In this document: positions 35,976 to 45,280 of the stretch, one piece after another | Layout of the letters: the number at the start of each line of letters is the position of its first letter | Position numbering within the stretch: position 1 is the stretch's first letter | Origin: Desulfoscipio sp. XC116 | GTDB lineage: Bacteria > Bacillota > Desulfotomaculia > Desulfotomaculales > Desulfallaceae | Assembly: GCF_039851975.1 (NCBI RefSeq) | Contig: NZ_CP156660.1 | Span: 3,725,035-3,789,034, forward strand | Reading direction: 5' to 3' | Length of the DNA stretch: 64,000 nt | Translations under genes and position numbers: made by a program | The notes under the pieces: generated by a model | Told to the model about the DNA's origin: nothing | Databases searched by the model: none | Seen by the model: the letters and a program-made list of their open reading frames with translations, nothing else

Positions 35976-36156
35976 AAGGGATTTAGATAGTATCTCACAC
36001 ATCTTGGACTATTGTATTGAAATCGAGCAAACTGTTTCCCGATTCGGAAATACTTTTGAGATTTTTAACTCGGATAAAATATACCGCAATGCGGCGGCAA
36101 TGTGCATTCTTCAAATAGGAATAGGGAGACATTCATTCTCGGGAATTACAATATAA
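35962..36156 (+). pseudogene. hepT: HepT-type HEPN toxin, truncated
   Basis: Only the N-terminal half remains: residues 1-50 (RAKRDLDSISHILDYCIEIE, then SDKIYRNAAAMCILQIG) match HepT/DUF86, but after QIG the frame turns into an unrelated tail and stops at 64 residues instead of about 110. The catalytic R-x4-6-H motif is lost, so it cannot be an active RNase. A terminator hairpin follows at 36.2 kb. Confidence 0.75.
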
Positions 36157-36204
36157 AGCTGGGATACTGACGTTCGATTTTACAAATTCATACTCCAAAA
36201 CATG

Positions 36205-36235
36205 AAACCTGCTGGAGACGGCAGGTTTTCTTTTT
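36205..36235 (+). terminator. terminator after mntA/hepT'
   Basis: AAACCTGC (36205-36212) pairs with GCAGGTTT (36221-36228), followed by TCTTTTT. Confidence 0.8.
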
Positions 36236-36274
36236 GACACAACCTTACAAGCGTTTTACAAATATCCGTTCTCG

Positions 36275-36303
36275 TTGAAAGCCCATGCAATTCGTGATAC
36301 AAT
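36275..36303 (+). promoter_or_regulatory. candidate sigma-A promoter
   Basis: TTGAAA (36275-36280), a 17-base spacer and TACAAT (36298-36303). It faces the large helicase gene, whose start is about 325 bases further on; the leader between holds small decayed frames (one, near 36490-36560, reads IEFIVTASGVKMEIGKRHV). Confidence 0.4.
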
Positions 36304-36629
36304 AATGAAGAATCTGGAAGATAATCAAAGATAACTGAAGATTTTGATAGTTTAAGTCGAAAACATAAAACCAGAAGCAGTATGCTAGATAAGGTTTATG
36401 CTATGGACAACAATTCAAGGGCAGGAAATGCACCTGAATTGAAAGTGCCCCAAATGATAGATAATAAGCGAGCCGGCAGGGTTGTTGTCCGGATGTAAGA
36501 TTGAATTTATCGTTACCGCAAGCGGTGTCAAAATGGAAATCGGCAAGAGACACGTGTAACTCTGGACGCAGAGCGGTTTATGGGAAAGTAAACGGAATAT
36601 CAAATTGACGTGTCGGAGGATATGGCACT

Positions 36630-39600
36630 ATGGCTAATATTAACACCAAACTGGAATACTGGAAAAATCGTTTGCTTGATTTAGGCAAGCGTAACAGACT
36701 GATAAATTGTCCTTTGCCGAAATCGGGTGGGCGTGTTTCTCGCACTTCTTTGTTGATAAACACACCCGACACCTCTGAGCTTTGGGATTTATTTGATGAA
36801 GGCAGTAAGGCTCTCGTTTTTCCAATACCACCAATTGAACTGAAACTTGAAGAGGCAGACAATGAAGTATTGTCAGTGTTTAATAACGGTATAGAAACAA
36901 ATCAAACACCGAGCGAATCCTATAAGACATTACACAGTCTAATGAAGAAAGCTAAGGAATTTAACGAGGAAAAAGGGTTGAATGCTTTACACCTTGCGTT
37001 CGGATTCCTTAACTGGAAAGAAAATGGTGCGGAAGGACAAGAGATGCGTTCGCCTTTGTTGCTGATGCCCGTCAAACTCACGCAAGAAGATTTATTTTCC
37101 CCTATTTTGCTTTCTCGTGCGGAAGATGAATTAACGGCGAACTATTCATTAGAGCAAAAGCTCATTAGCGATTTTGGCATTGAACTTCCAGTGTTGACGG
37201 AAGATACCGAACTAAATGATTACATCAGCAAGGTAAAGTCTGCTGTTTCTTCATTAGGATGGAGCGTTTCGACAGATGTAACTCAATTATCGCTATTTTC
37301 ATTTATGAAAATAAATATGTATCGTGATTTGGAGCGTAACGCTGATAAAATAAAAGGTCATCAAATTGTAAGAACACTAAATGGCGAAACTTTCAAAGAT
37401 GCTTCAAATATTTCAGATGTATTGGGACATAATCACGATACAATCGACCCACAATCGGTATTTTCGGTAGTCGATGCCGATTCAAGTCAACAAGATGCTA
37501 TACTTCTTGCCAAATGCGGTGCAAGCTTTGTTTTGCAAGGACCGCCAGGCACTGGCAAGAGTCAAACCATAACTAATATAATTGCTGAACTTATCGCCGA
37601 TGGCAAAAAGGTTCTATTTGTATCAGAAAAGATGGCGGCACTTGAAGTTGTCTATAAAAGGCTGTGTATTGCAGGCTTAGGTGATTTCTGTCTAACTTTA
37701 CATAGCCACAATGCAAAACGCCGTGAAATACTTGACCAATTTGAAAAATCAATAAAACTCTCACGTTCGAAAGCCTCACTTCACCAAGAGGTTTTTAACA
37801 AGTTGTACAGATTAAAAGAAGTCCGTGCCACATTGAACGCATACAGCAAAGAACTTCATACAGTTGTGGAGCCACTCGGCAAAACGATATTTCAAGTAAA
37901 CGGATTTATTTCGCAACTTGAAATGTATAAAAACATCGACTACGTCCAAGCAAACGCAGAAAACTTTACTCAGGAGTTGTTATCACAGTGCGAATCCGCA
38001 CTTGAAGAGTTGGAACGGATTGTCAGGGTAAGCGGTTATCAACAACATAATCCGTGGAAAGGTTGCACTTTAACACAATGGACACACGAATTCAAACAGC
38101 AGTTTATCGTTGATACAGAACGCTTAGTAATCGCACTTAACAATGGTATAGCCCTATTTAACGAAGTGAACGCAATTCTTGGAGTTGAAAAGGATTGGTC
38201 ATATAGCGGAATAACGACTGTTGCTGAAATCTTCGCAATATCGGAAAAAACGCCAACCGTACCTTTTTCATGGACTGTGTTGAATTTGCTACGAACGAGA
38301 GAAAAAGTATTAGAATGTAAGACAACACTTGAAAAAAAGAAAATAGCGGAAGAGCAGTTTAATAATGCTAAATTAATAACAGAGCGGATTCTTGTAGACA
38401 TAAGTTCCGAGAATAATATCGGTATTGACGCAGGTTACGAATCAACCCTGAGCGATGTTGTAAATTCTTACAATGTGATAAACGCACACTTTAATAGTGT
38501 AAAGCAAATATGTGACGAGGTTTGCAAGAATATCGTAAGTGAGGCAAAAATTGCAATTGATTTAAACGGAGCCCCATCCCTTTATATAACCACGAGCGAG
38601 TATAATGAGTTATTAACTGCTCGTGAAGAACGAGTTACTATAAATAATCAAAACGAAGAAGTAGTTAAAGATTTAGTCGATAAAAAAGCTATGGCTCTGA
38701 AAACTCAGCAAGAAGAAACTAAGAAATGTGAGACGGCATGCGAGCAATATGAAGCCGCTCGTAAAGAGTTACTTGTTAAATATGACGAAAAGATTATCGA
38801 TCTCGACCTTACCCAGATTATACAATATTATCGTACTACCTACCGCTCGTGGTTTGCTCGCATAGGTGGAGGGTATAGGAATTATCAGAAAACATTACTG
38901 TCTTTCTGCAAGACTGCTGTAAAACTCAAGTATGAGGATAGCTTGACGTTAATAGATTGTATTGATAATGTTCAAACCTTGCGAACCGCTTTTGAAACGC
39001 AAAAGCGGGTTGCCGAGACCGCCGAAGAAGAACTTAAAGCCTATTGTCAGGAGTTAGTTAACGCCGAATTGAGAAGAGATAAAATTGCCGAGGAATTCAA
39101 AAGCAACACAACAGAGATTCAAAACGCAAAAGGAGCGATACTTGCCGTTGCTCAGAATACATCTACAGAACTAAAACATTCATTCGATGAGGCAATAGCA
39201 AAGTTAAGAAACTCGTGTAAATTTCTTGTCAGCGAACGGGAGTCACAAGCAAGTAATTTGACTGCGAAATTTGCAAATTTGTGTGATGAACTTAATCAAA
39301 CGCTCGGACTCGAAATAAGTGAATCTTTCGGCTTTGTCAAATTAATCGCAGACCTTGATTGGCTTATCGTATTTCAAGACATTATTAGGAATAATAATAT
39401 TTGTGATAATTATGCTAAATCAGTATGTGAAGATGATAGTAAATTGATTAGACAATTTGCTGGCGTTTTGAGTAAACTTCAAGATTGGAAATTACACGTT
39501 AACGATGACCTTAATAAGTTTGCTGATTTATTTGGAGAAAATGGTCGTGATATATTCTATCAAGCTACGCTTAGTAACGTGGTTAGAAAATCCCAAAGTT

Positions 39601-41717
39601 GTAATGACAATTTTGCTTTTTTACAGCATCTTATCGATTACAGGAACGCTAAGGCAAGATTGGTGTCTCTTAGTATAGATGCTTATCTAAACAAAGCGAG
39701 AGAGTTAAATCTTACCGCAGAAGAAGTCGTTGCGGTATTCAAAAAGTGTTTTTTCCGTTCGTGGCTTGACGCTATTGTTCCTAAATTTTCTGCTGTTAAT
39801 GAATTTCGCAGACTTCGCCAAGATGAAAGAATTGCCCTGTTCAAAGACCTTGATAAATCGCATATGGAAATTTCAAAAGCAATGCTGTTATCAAAGTTAA
39901 TTTCTCATCTACCGAATTTTGATGCCTTTTCGTCAAGTGGTGAAATAGCGTTAGTTCGCCGTGAAATGGCAAAGCAACGCAAACTTATGCCGACACGCTT
40001 GCTGATTGCGAATTTACCGAATTTACTACCCGCTGTAAAGCCGTGTGTTATGATGTCACCATTATCGGTGAGTACATACCTTGGCAGCAGTAACTTTGAG
40101 TTTGACACAGTTATTTTTGACGAGGCATCGCAAGTACGAACCGAGGATGCAATAGGTGCAATTTCCAGAGCTAAACAAGCAATAATAGCAGGTGATAGTA
40201 AACAGTTACCACCTACTGATTTTTTCAATTCTTCAATGTCAAATTCAGACGAGTTTGAGGAAGATGAAGACGGCGAATCAAACGATACAGGAGCGTTTGA
40301 TTCATTACTTGATGAAGCAACTATGCTCCCAACAGAAACTTTGTTGTGGCATTATCGTAGCCGTCACGAACACCTTATAGCATTTTCAAACCAAAAAATC
40401 TATAATGGTAATTTAACAACCTTCCCCTCTTCAGTAGAAAAATCTGAGGGAATGGGCGTTGAATATATTTATAATCAAGGTGGCACTTACGACCGTGGTG
40501 GCAAAAACGGAAACAGAGCGGAAGCTGCAAGAGTTGCTGAGTTGGTGTTTGAACATTTTCGCAAGTATCCTGAACGGAGTTTGGGTATAATTGCGTTTGG
40601 AAAAATTCAACAACCCGCTATTCAAGACGCTCTTGTTGCTAAAAGGCAAGCGAATCCTACGTTTGAGCCGTTTTTCAAAGAAGATAAAGAGGAATCGCTG
40701 TTTGTGAAAAACCTTGAAACTGTGCAAGGCGATGAACGTGATACTATTATTTTCAGCATTGGCTATGCTCCTGACTTGTCAGGTAAATTTTTAATGAATT
40801 TCGGTCCGCTGACAAGAAACGGTGGTGAACGACGATTGAATGTAGCCGTTACTCGTGCAAGATACAATCTGAAACTTGTCGGCTCTATTCTACCGACTGA
40901 CATTGATACTTCTCGCACAAGCAGTCAAGGCGTTAAATTGCTACGTCTTTATATCGATTATGCGATAAACGGCATTAACGCTGTTCTCTCCGAAACAAGC
41001 ACATCTGAAAGTTTGTGGTTCGATTCGCCGTTTGAAATATCTGTGTATGATTTCTTGACTTTAAAAGGCTTTGACGTTGTAACACAAGTTGGCTGTTCGG
41101 GGTATAGGATTGATATGGCAATTAGACATCCGAAATACAATGGGCGTTTTGCGATAGGAATTGAATGCGATGGTGCAATGTATCATTCAGCAAGAACGGC
41201 TCGTGAACGTGACCGCTTACGTCAAAGCGTGCTTGAAGATATGGGGTGGAAAATTTATCGAGTCTGGTCTACCGACTGGATTAAAGACAGGCACACCGAG
41301 GGCGAGCGTTTGCTTTCGGCAGTGAGGCAAGCCATTGAAAACTATCGAGAAATTGCTCCTCAGCCGCGCAAAAATGCAAATGCCGAAAAAGCGAGGGACT
41401 TTCTCGCCGTAAGTACTCAATCAGTTAATGAAGCAATGCAGAAAGGCGTTCAAGAGAAATTTACGGTTATTAGAGCAGGATATTATGGCTATCAGGCAAA
41501 AGACATACCAACAACCGATATTGTCGAAACAATGTTGAAAGTTTTATCTGTCGAGTTTGGACTTGATAAAACAGGACTTTTCAAAGAGACTGCTTTATAT
41601 GGATACGGTTGGCAACGGCAAGGCGGCACAATACAACAGAAGTTTGAAACAGCGTATAAAAGATTGTTGAATGAAGGAAGAATAATCGTTGAGAGTGAGA
41701 AAATCAAGAAAGTTTGA
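36630..41717 (+). CDS. DUF4011-SF1 helicase-Vsr endonuclease, probable anti-phage protein
   Basis: A 1695-residue single-protein system. The N-terminal DUF4011 (KLEYWKNRLLDLGKRNRLIN) is followed by a Upf1-like SF1 helicase: Walker A QGPPGTGKSQ (about 303), Walker B FDEASQV (about 1162), GDSKQLPP, VQGDERDT (about 1364) and RLNVAVTRAR. A Vsr/DUF559-like nuclease follows (about 1460-1560: SPFEISVYDFL, RIDMAI, IECDGAMYHS, RDRLRQ), then a DUF3320-like C-terminal winged helix. The domain order matches the Hhe-type defence proteins described in defence-island surveys. ATG 36630 with GGAGG ten bases upstream. Clearly more AT-rich than the corrinoid genes nearby. Intact. Confidence 0.9.
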   Translation: MANINTKLEYWKNRLLDLGKRNRLINCPLPKSGGRVSRTSLLINTPDTSELWDLFDEGSKALVFPIPPIELKLEEADNEVLSVFNNGIETNQTPSESYKTLHSLMKKAKEFNEEKGLNALHLAFGFLNWKENGAEGQEMRSPLLLMPVKLTQEDLFSPILLSRAEDELTANYSLEQKLISDFGIELPVLTEDTELNDYISKVKSAVSSLGWSVSTDVTQLSLFSFMKINMYRDLERNADKIKGHQIVRTLNGETFKDASNISDVLGHNHDTIDPQSVFSVVDADSSQQDAILLAKCGASFVLQGPPGTGKSQTITNIIAELIADGKKVLFVSEKMAALEVVYKRLCIAGLGDFCLTLHSHNAKRREILDQFEKSIKLSRSKASLHQEVFNKLYRLKEVRATLNAYSKELHTVVEPLGKTIFQVNGFISQLEMYKNIDYVQANAENFTQELLSQCESALEELERIVRVSGYQQHNPWKGCTLTQWTHEFKQQFIVDTERLVIALNNGIALFNEVNAILGVEKDWSYSGITTVAEIFAISEKTPTVPFSWTVLNLLRTREKVLECKTTLEKKKIAEEQFNNAKLITERILVDISSENNIGIDAGYESTLSDVVNSYNVINAHFNSVKQICDEVCKNIVSEAKIAIDLNGAPSLYITTSEYNELLTAREERVTINNQNEEVVKDLVDKKAMALKTQQEETKKCETACEQYEAARKELLVKYDEKIIDLDLTQIIQYYRTTYRSWFARIGGGYRNYQKTLLSFCKTAVKLKYEDSLTLIDCIDNVQTLRTAFETQKRVAETAEEELKAYCQELVNAELRRDKIAEEFKSNTTEIQNAKGAILAVAQNTSTELKHSFDEAIAKLRNSCKFLVSERESQASNLTAKFANLCDELNQTLGLEISESFGFVKLIADLDWLIVFQDIIRNNNICDNYAKSVCEDDSKLIRQFAGVLSKLQDWKLHVNDDLNKFADLFGENGRDIFYQATLSNVVRKSQSCNDNFAFLQHLIDYRNAKARLVSLSIDAYLNKARELNLTAEEVVAVFKKCFFRSWLDAIVPKFSAVNEFRRLRQDERIALFKDLDKSHMEISKAMLLSKLISHLPNFDAFSSSGEIALVRREMAKQRKLMPTRLLIANLPNLLPAVKPCVMMSPLSVSTYLGSSNFEFDTVIFDEASQVRTEDAIGAISRAKQAIIAGDSKQLPPTDFFNSSMSNSDEFEEDEDGESNDTGAFDSLLDEATMLPTETLLWHYRSRHEHLIAFSNQKIYNGNLTTFPSSVEKSEGMGVEYIYNQGGTYDRGGKNGNRAEAARVAELVFEHFRKYPERSLGIIAFGKIQQPAIQDALVAKRQANPTFEPFFKEDKEESLFVKNLETVQGDERDTIIFSIGYAPDLSGKFLMNFGPLTRNGGERRLNVAVTRARYNLKLVGSILPTDIDTSRTSSQGVKLLRLYIDYAINGINAVLSETSTSESLWFDSPFEISVYDFLTLKGFDVVTQVGCSGYRIDMAIRHPKYNGRFAIGIECDGAMYHSARTARERDRLRQSVLEDMGWKIYRVWSTDWIKDRHTEGERLLSAVRQAIENYREIAPQPRKNANAEKARDFLAVSTQSVNEAMQKGVQEKFTVIRAGYYGYQAKDIPTTDIVETMLKVLSVEFGLDKTGLFKETALYGYGWQRQGGTIQQKFETAYKRLLNEGRIIVESEKIKKV

Positions 41718-41950
41718 ATAACAAAGTAAAAAAGCTCCCGAATGCCTAAACAATTGGGTAATATCTTTGTTGGTGCCTTGCGACTTGTATTTGTCAACTG
41801 AAAAATAGGTCAAAAGACCATCGAATTTTAGGTTACTTATCCGCAATATTGTGCCTTTGGAATTTTATCCATAAAGGCACTTGTTTGTTTTTTATGAAAG
41901 TGAAATTTTGCGTATCGCATACGTGTTCATTATCGCCGGCATGTGGATTT

Positions 41951-42121
41951 TTATATAGCAAGAAATTGGGAGTCAACTAAAATGGCGTTTATAACGGTAA
42001 AATATTGATTATTCATGCATGAAACAGTGGCATCACACTTTGGTCCAATGTTTCTTAATGTTTTTCCCGCAGGGTGTTCAGAACCCGCCAACGCAATAAC
42101 TGAGGTCATGAGTTTTTTCAT
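41951..42121 (-). CDS. short ORF with a good ribosome site, possibly a relic
   Basis: ATG 42121 has AAAGGAG eight bases upstream and opens 56 codons beginning MKKLMTSVIALAGSEHPAG. No family recognised. It may be the start of a decayed exported-protein gene. The surrounding 740 bases between the helicase and the IS3 element hold nothing else secure. Confidence 0.3.
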   Translation of the reverse strand: MKKLMTSVIALAGSEHPAGKTLRNIGPKCDATVSCMNNQYFTVINAILVDSQFLAI

Positions 42122-42321
42122 GGTAATGTCTCCTTTCAATACTCTGTCCGCGAAAGAAGTCGGCTTTGTTTTCTCAAAAACCCGGGCAATACCCACCAGA
42201 GAGAATGCTTCCGTGCAGGAGACAACAACGGTATATACGGAAATAACAGCGTTAGATTTGCCTGTTACAGCGGAAAGCCTGGGAGGGAGGAATAGTTATT
42301 ATTTCTTATCCCTTTAACATC

Positions 42322-42460
42322 ATGTGCACCTGCTTATATATAAAAGAAGGGACAGACCAGATAGAGGCAATAAAGCATATTGAGAAAGTTTTGAAGGAAG
42401 ATAAGGCTGTGAATCTGTACCTTAAAGATAATTCCAATCTTTCAACCAGGCAAATTATAA
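42322..42460 (+). pseudogene. small gene interrupted by IS3
   Basis: A frame reading MCTCLYIKEGTDQIEAIKHI then EKVLKEDKAVNLYLKDNSN is open up to the exact left end of the IS3 element. The MC start and size weakly recall CooT-like nickel-binding proteins, but this is not a firm match. A good GGAGGGAGGAA lies upstream without a standard start. The 3' half cannot be found cleanly beyond the IS. Confidence 0.35.
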
Positions 42461-42546
42461 TGGACCCAGGAAATGCGACACGATTTTGCGAGGGATAAGC
42501 GACACCAATCTCGAAGTAAAATAACTAAGTGAAAGGAGCATATCCC

Positions 42547-42855
42547 ATGCAAAAAAAACAATGGTTACCGGAGCAAAAACTGCAGATAGTTCTAGAAGCC
42601 TTAAAAGAAGAACGCCACATAGGCGAAATTGCCTCGGAATACGGAGTACATGTGAGTGTGGTTCACCGCTGGAAGAAGGAGCTCTTAGAAGGCGCCGACA
42701 AGGTATTCGCCACCTCTAAGAATGCTAAAGCCGCTGCCCAAGAAAAGCGCAAACAAGAAGAAACCATCGAGAACTTATACGCGCAAGTCGGCCGTCTAAC
42801 AACACAGTTGGATTGGCTTAAAAAAAAATCTAGCGGCATCTTACCCCGTGAATGA
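42547..42855 (+). CDS. IS3 OrfA, helix-turn-helix
   Basis: A 102-residue OrfA. The HTH region is EIASEYGVHVSVVHRWKKEL (about 32-52), and the C-terminal leucine-zipper-like helix is rich in Q and L. ATG 42547 with GGAG ten bases upstream. A run of nine A (near 42820) followed by TCT is the probable -1 frameshift site for making the OrfAB transposase. Confidence 0.9.
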   Translation: MQKKQWLPEQKLQIVLEALKEERHIGEIASEYGVHVSVVHRWKKELLEGADKVFATSKNAKAAAQEKRKQEETIENLYAQVGRLTTQLDWLKKKSSGILPRE

Positions 42856-43714
42856 ACGCAAAGCTATGGTGAATTGGGATATCACAAATTCACATTTAAC
42901 CATAAAAGTTCAGGCCGAGCTATTATCCTTGAATCGAACGGGTTTATACTGGACTGCCCAAAAGGTGTCTAAACACGAAGTGGAGATTAAACATCTGATT
43001 GACAAGATCCACACGCAGCATCCATTTAAAGGCTCCAGGCGGATTGTTGACGACATAAATAACATGGATGATGTAGATTACAAGGTCAACCGCAAACGCA
43101 TTCAAAAATATATGCGGGAAATGGGAATACGGGTGATTTACCCCGGCCCCAACCTCAGCAAACGTAACAGAGCTCAGTATGTTTACCCATACCTGCTTCG
43201 GAATGTCAAAGCAGCCCACCCCAACCATGTCTGGGGAATTGATATTACGTATTGTGCCATGCAAGGCCGCTGGATGTACCTGGTGGCTATAATTGACTGG
43301 TACTCCAGGATGATTGTTGGATATGAGCTCTCCGATACGATGAATAAGGAATTTGTCATTAAAGCTGTAAACAGAGCCATCGAAATACACGGAACTCCTA
43401 TCATATTAAATTCTGATCAGGGCAGTCAATTTACCAGCCCTGTCTATATAAATACACTCAAAGAACATAGCATCAAAATCAGTATGGACGGTAAAGGTAG
43501 GGCCCTGGATAACGCTATTACAGAGCGCTTTTGGAGAACCATTAAATGGGAAGATATTTACCTGAAGAATTATGAAACCCCCCGTACTCTCCGACAAGGA
43601 ATTGCTGCTTTTATGCGTTATTACAATTTCGAGCGTCCACATACATCTATTGGCAAGAGGACTCCAGCAAGCGCTTATTATGCTACTAACAACTTATCGC
43701 AGCAATCTGCATAA
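42848..43714 (+). CDS. IS3 OrfB, DDE integrase domain
   Basis: A 288-residue catalytic part with the rve fold. The DDE residues are visible: WGIDITYC (first Asp), LNSDQGSQF (second Asp) and ITERFWRTIKWE (Glu). The HTH_21-like N-terminal segment (HPFKGSRRIV) is present. It overlaps orfA by eight bases in another frame and is probably made as an OrfAB fusion. Intact, so the element may still move. Confidence 0.92.
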   Translation: MNERKAMVNWDITNSHLTIKVQAELLSLNRTGLYWTAQKVSKHEVEIKHLIDKIHTQHPFKGSRRIVDDINNMDDVDYKVNRKRIQKYMREMGIRVIYPGPNLSKRNRAQYVYPYLLRNVKAAHPNHVWGIDITYCAMQGRWMYLVAIIDWYSRMIVGYELSDTMNKEFVIKAVNRAIEIHGTPIILNSDQGSQFTSPVYINTLKEHSIKISMDGKGRALDNAITERFWRTIKWEDIYLKNYETPRTLRQGIAAFMRYYNFERPHTSIGKRTPASAYYATNNLSQQSA

Positions 43715-43756
43715 CCAAGATATTTGAAAGTGGATGTAAACAAAGAGGCCGCCGGT

Positions 43757-43859
43757 CTTGACTCCATGTGCCGCTTAATAGATAACCCGACCGACGGATA
43801 TACGCCAAAAAAATATTTGCCTTCGGTCGGGTTGTTTAAGTCTAGCACATGGAGTCAAG
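43757..43859. other. large three-part palindrome inside the IS3 3' region
   Basis: An outer 15-bp perfect stem (43757-43771 with 43845-43859, CTTGACTCCATGTGC), a middle stem CTTAA/TTAAG (43774-43778, 43836-43840) and an inner 9-bp stem CCCGACCGA/TCGGTCGGG (43786-43794, 43823-43831), with a 28-base loop. It lies 42 bases after the orfB stop. It does not match usual IS3 ends and could be a structured RNA, a terminator or a nested MITE. Confidence 0.75.
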
Positions 43860-44185
43860 GCTCTCCGCTTCGCTCCGACCGCAAGCGGCGGCTAGGTTTT
43901 GTGAATAGGGATAACGTACCCTCCCTCTGGAGACCGCCACATTTTATGACTACTGTCAAATATTAGGCTAGCTAGCATGTGTTTACCTTAATGCGGCTTT
44001 CTAACGTATCGAAACATTCGACCATGAAGGCCTTGCTGTTAATACTTACTCAGTGTCGCTTTGAATTTGAAAAATTGTGTCTTGACATTGGGGTCCATTG
44101 TAAATAGCTGCAATTTTGGGTGTTAACAGGAATATTGTTCAAAAGGCCAGGATGAGTCAGGGAAGGGAACCGTCCCTGGACTCAC

Positions 44186-44229
44186 TATAGCTTACCCGAC
44201 AGGAGTTGAGAATAGCGAAATGTTTGCCG
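44186..44229. repeat. dispersed repeat R4, copy 2
   Basis: Same as 21982-22025. It is followed by a decayed tail and lies about 160 bases before the second MNT gene. No Rpn gene is attached here, so a former copy may have been lost. Confidence 0.75.
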
Positions 44230-44391
44230 TGCCGCTGATTGGTTTTTATGAAACGGAAAAATAGCTCGATAAATTATCAGGTCATGGCCAAGGTTTTTGT
44301 TGAATCAAAAATGCAAGGAGAGGTTATTTTCCTGGCACCGTAAATTATTTACTGTTATAATAACAAAAAACCAGTGAGAATTGGTGATAGC

Positions 44392-44850
44392 ATGTCTACA
44401 AATCTTCGGTGCGGGAAAAGGAAAAAATACTCTTTATATCCCGAAGAAAAAGAAGAGCTGGTAAAAAGAATAGGGATACTAATCAGTAAACGTTCCAACG
44501 CCGCATTTGCGTACATATACGGTTCGTTTTTAGAGGATAACGGGTTCGGTGATATAGATATAGCCTTCTACTTTCACCGCAAAAACTTACCTGCGGAGAG
44601 TGATATCATCAGTCTGGAAATTCAGATGGAGATGGAACTACAAAAAGAATTTGGATATCTTTTCGATGCCAGAATTATAAACTATGCCCCGATATCTTTT
44701 TGTTACAACGTACTTAAAAACGGTACGCCGATTTATATTGATGACGATGATCTAAGGGTTAACTTTTTTAGTATGATTGTCAAAAAATATATTGACTTTT
44801 TGCCTTATCGAAAACGTTACTTAAAGGAAGTGTTGGGACTTGAAGTATAA
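44392..44850 (+). CDS. mntA: MntA-type nucleotidyltransferase antitoxin
   Basis: A 152-residue nucleotidyltransferase with an intact GSFLEDNGFGDIDIAFYF motif (GS-x9-DxD, near residue 45). ATG 44392 is chosen because GGTGATAG lies upstream; a start six codons earlier is possible. It overlaps the hepT frame by 11 bases. It probably AMPylates the HepT tyrosine next to the RNase motif. Confidence 0.85.
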   Translation: MSTNLRCGKRKKYSLYPEEKEELVKRIGILISKRSNAAFAYIYGSFLEDNGFGDIDIAFYFHRKNLPAESDIISLEIQMEMELQKEFGYLFDARIINYAPISFCYNVLKNGTPIYIDDDDLRVNFFSMIVKKYIDFLPYRKRYLKEVLGLEV

Positions 44851-45274
44851 CCCCGACGTACTCCAAAAGGTTTTGACCGAATACCTGGAAGCGTCTCAAA
44901 GACTAAAGGAACTTGCTTCATTGTCTTTTAATGAATGGTCCGGAGACCCACATAAGATTGCCAGCACTAAATATCACCTGATTCTGGTAATTGAATCAGC
45001 CATTGATATTTGTAACCACGTAATAGCCAAGAATAATTTCCGGGTTCCGGAAGATTACGGCGATACTTTTAAAGTTATGGCGGAAAACGATATTATATCT
45101 GAAGCTTTTAGCAGCAACCTGACCAATATGGCCAGGTTCGGGAACAGACTGGTACACCGTTACTGGGATATCAACACGGAGAAAATTTATGATATTTTAC
45201 AGCATAACCTGGATGACCTGGATGACCTGGATCATTTCTTGAATGAATTACGTTCAAGTCTCAAGTATCTATGA
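44840..45274 (+). CDS. hepT: HepT-type HEPN RNase toxin, intact
   Basis: A 144-residue HEPN protein. The R-x6-H catalytic motif is intact in ARFGNRLVHRYWDI (near 108-121), including the tyrosine that MntA modifies in known systems. TTG 44840 is the start, with GGAAG upstream. A tandem 9-base duplication (encoding DDLDDLDHF) is near the 3' end. With mntA it forms a complete type VII-like toxin-antitoxin pair at the right edge of the island. Confidence 0.87.
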   Translation: MKYNPDVLQKVLTEYLEASQRLKELASLSFNEWSGDPHKIASTKYHLILVIESAIDICNHVIAKNNFRVPEDYGDTFKVMAENDIISEAFSSNLTNMARFGNRLVHRYWDINTEKIYDILQHNLDDLDDLDHFLNELRSSLKYL

Positions 45275-45280
45275 AAAATA

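Larger units (their letters stand above)
42461..44097 (+). mobile_element. IS3-family insertion sequence, intact
   Basis: Terminal inverted repeats TGGACCC...GACACGATTTT at the left (42461) and its counterpart ending GGGTCCA at 44097. It contains orfA and orfB in the usual overlapping arrangement. At 1637 bp it is longer than most IS3 elements because of about 380 bases after orfB that include a large palindrome. No clear target-site duplication. Confidence 0.85.

Noticed and set aside
42015-42317. 100-codon plus-strand frame opposite the small minus-strand ORF
   Set aside because: No ribosome site and no recognisable protein; the minus-strand ORF has the better start signal.
43724-43966. 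80-codon frame after IS3 orfB
   Set aside because: It runs through the large palindrome and encodes no known domain.
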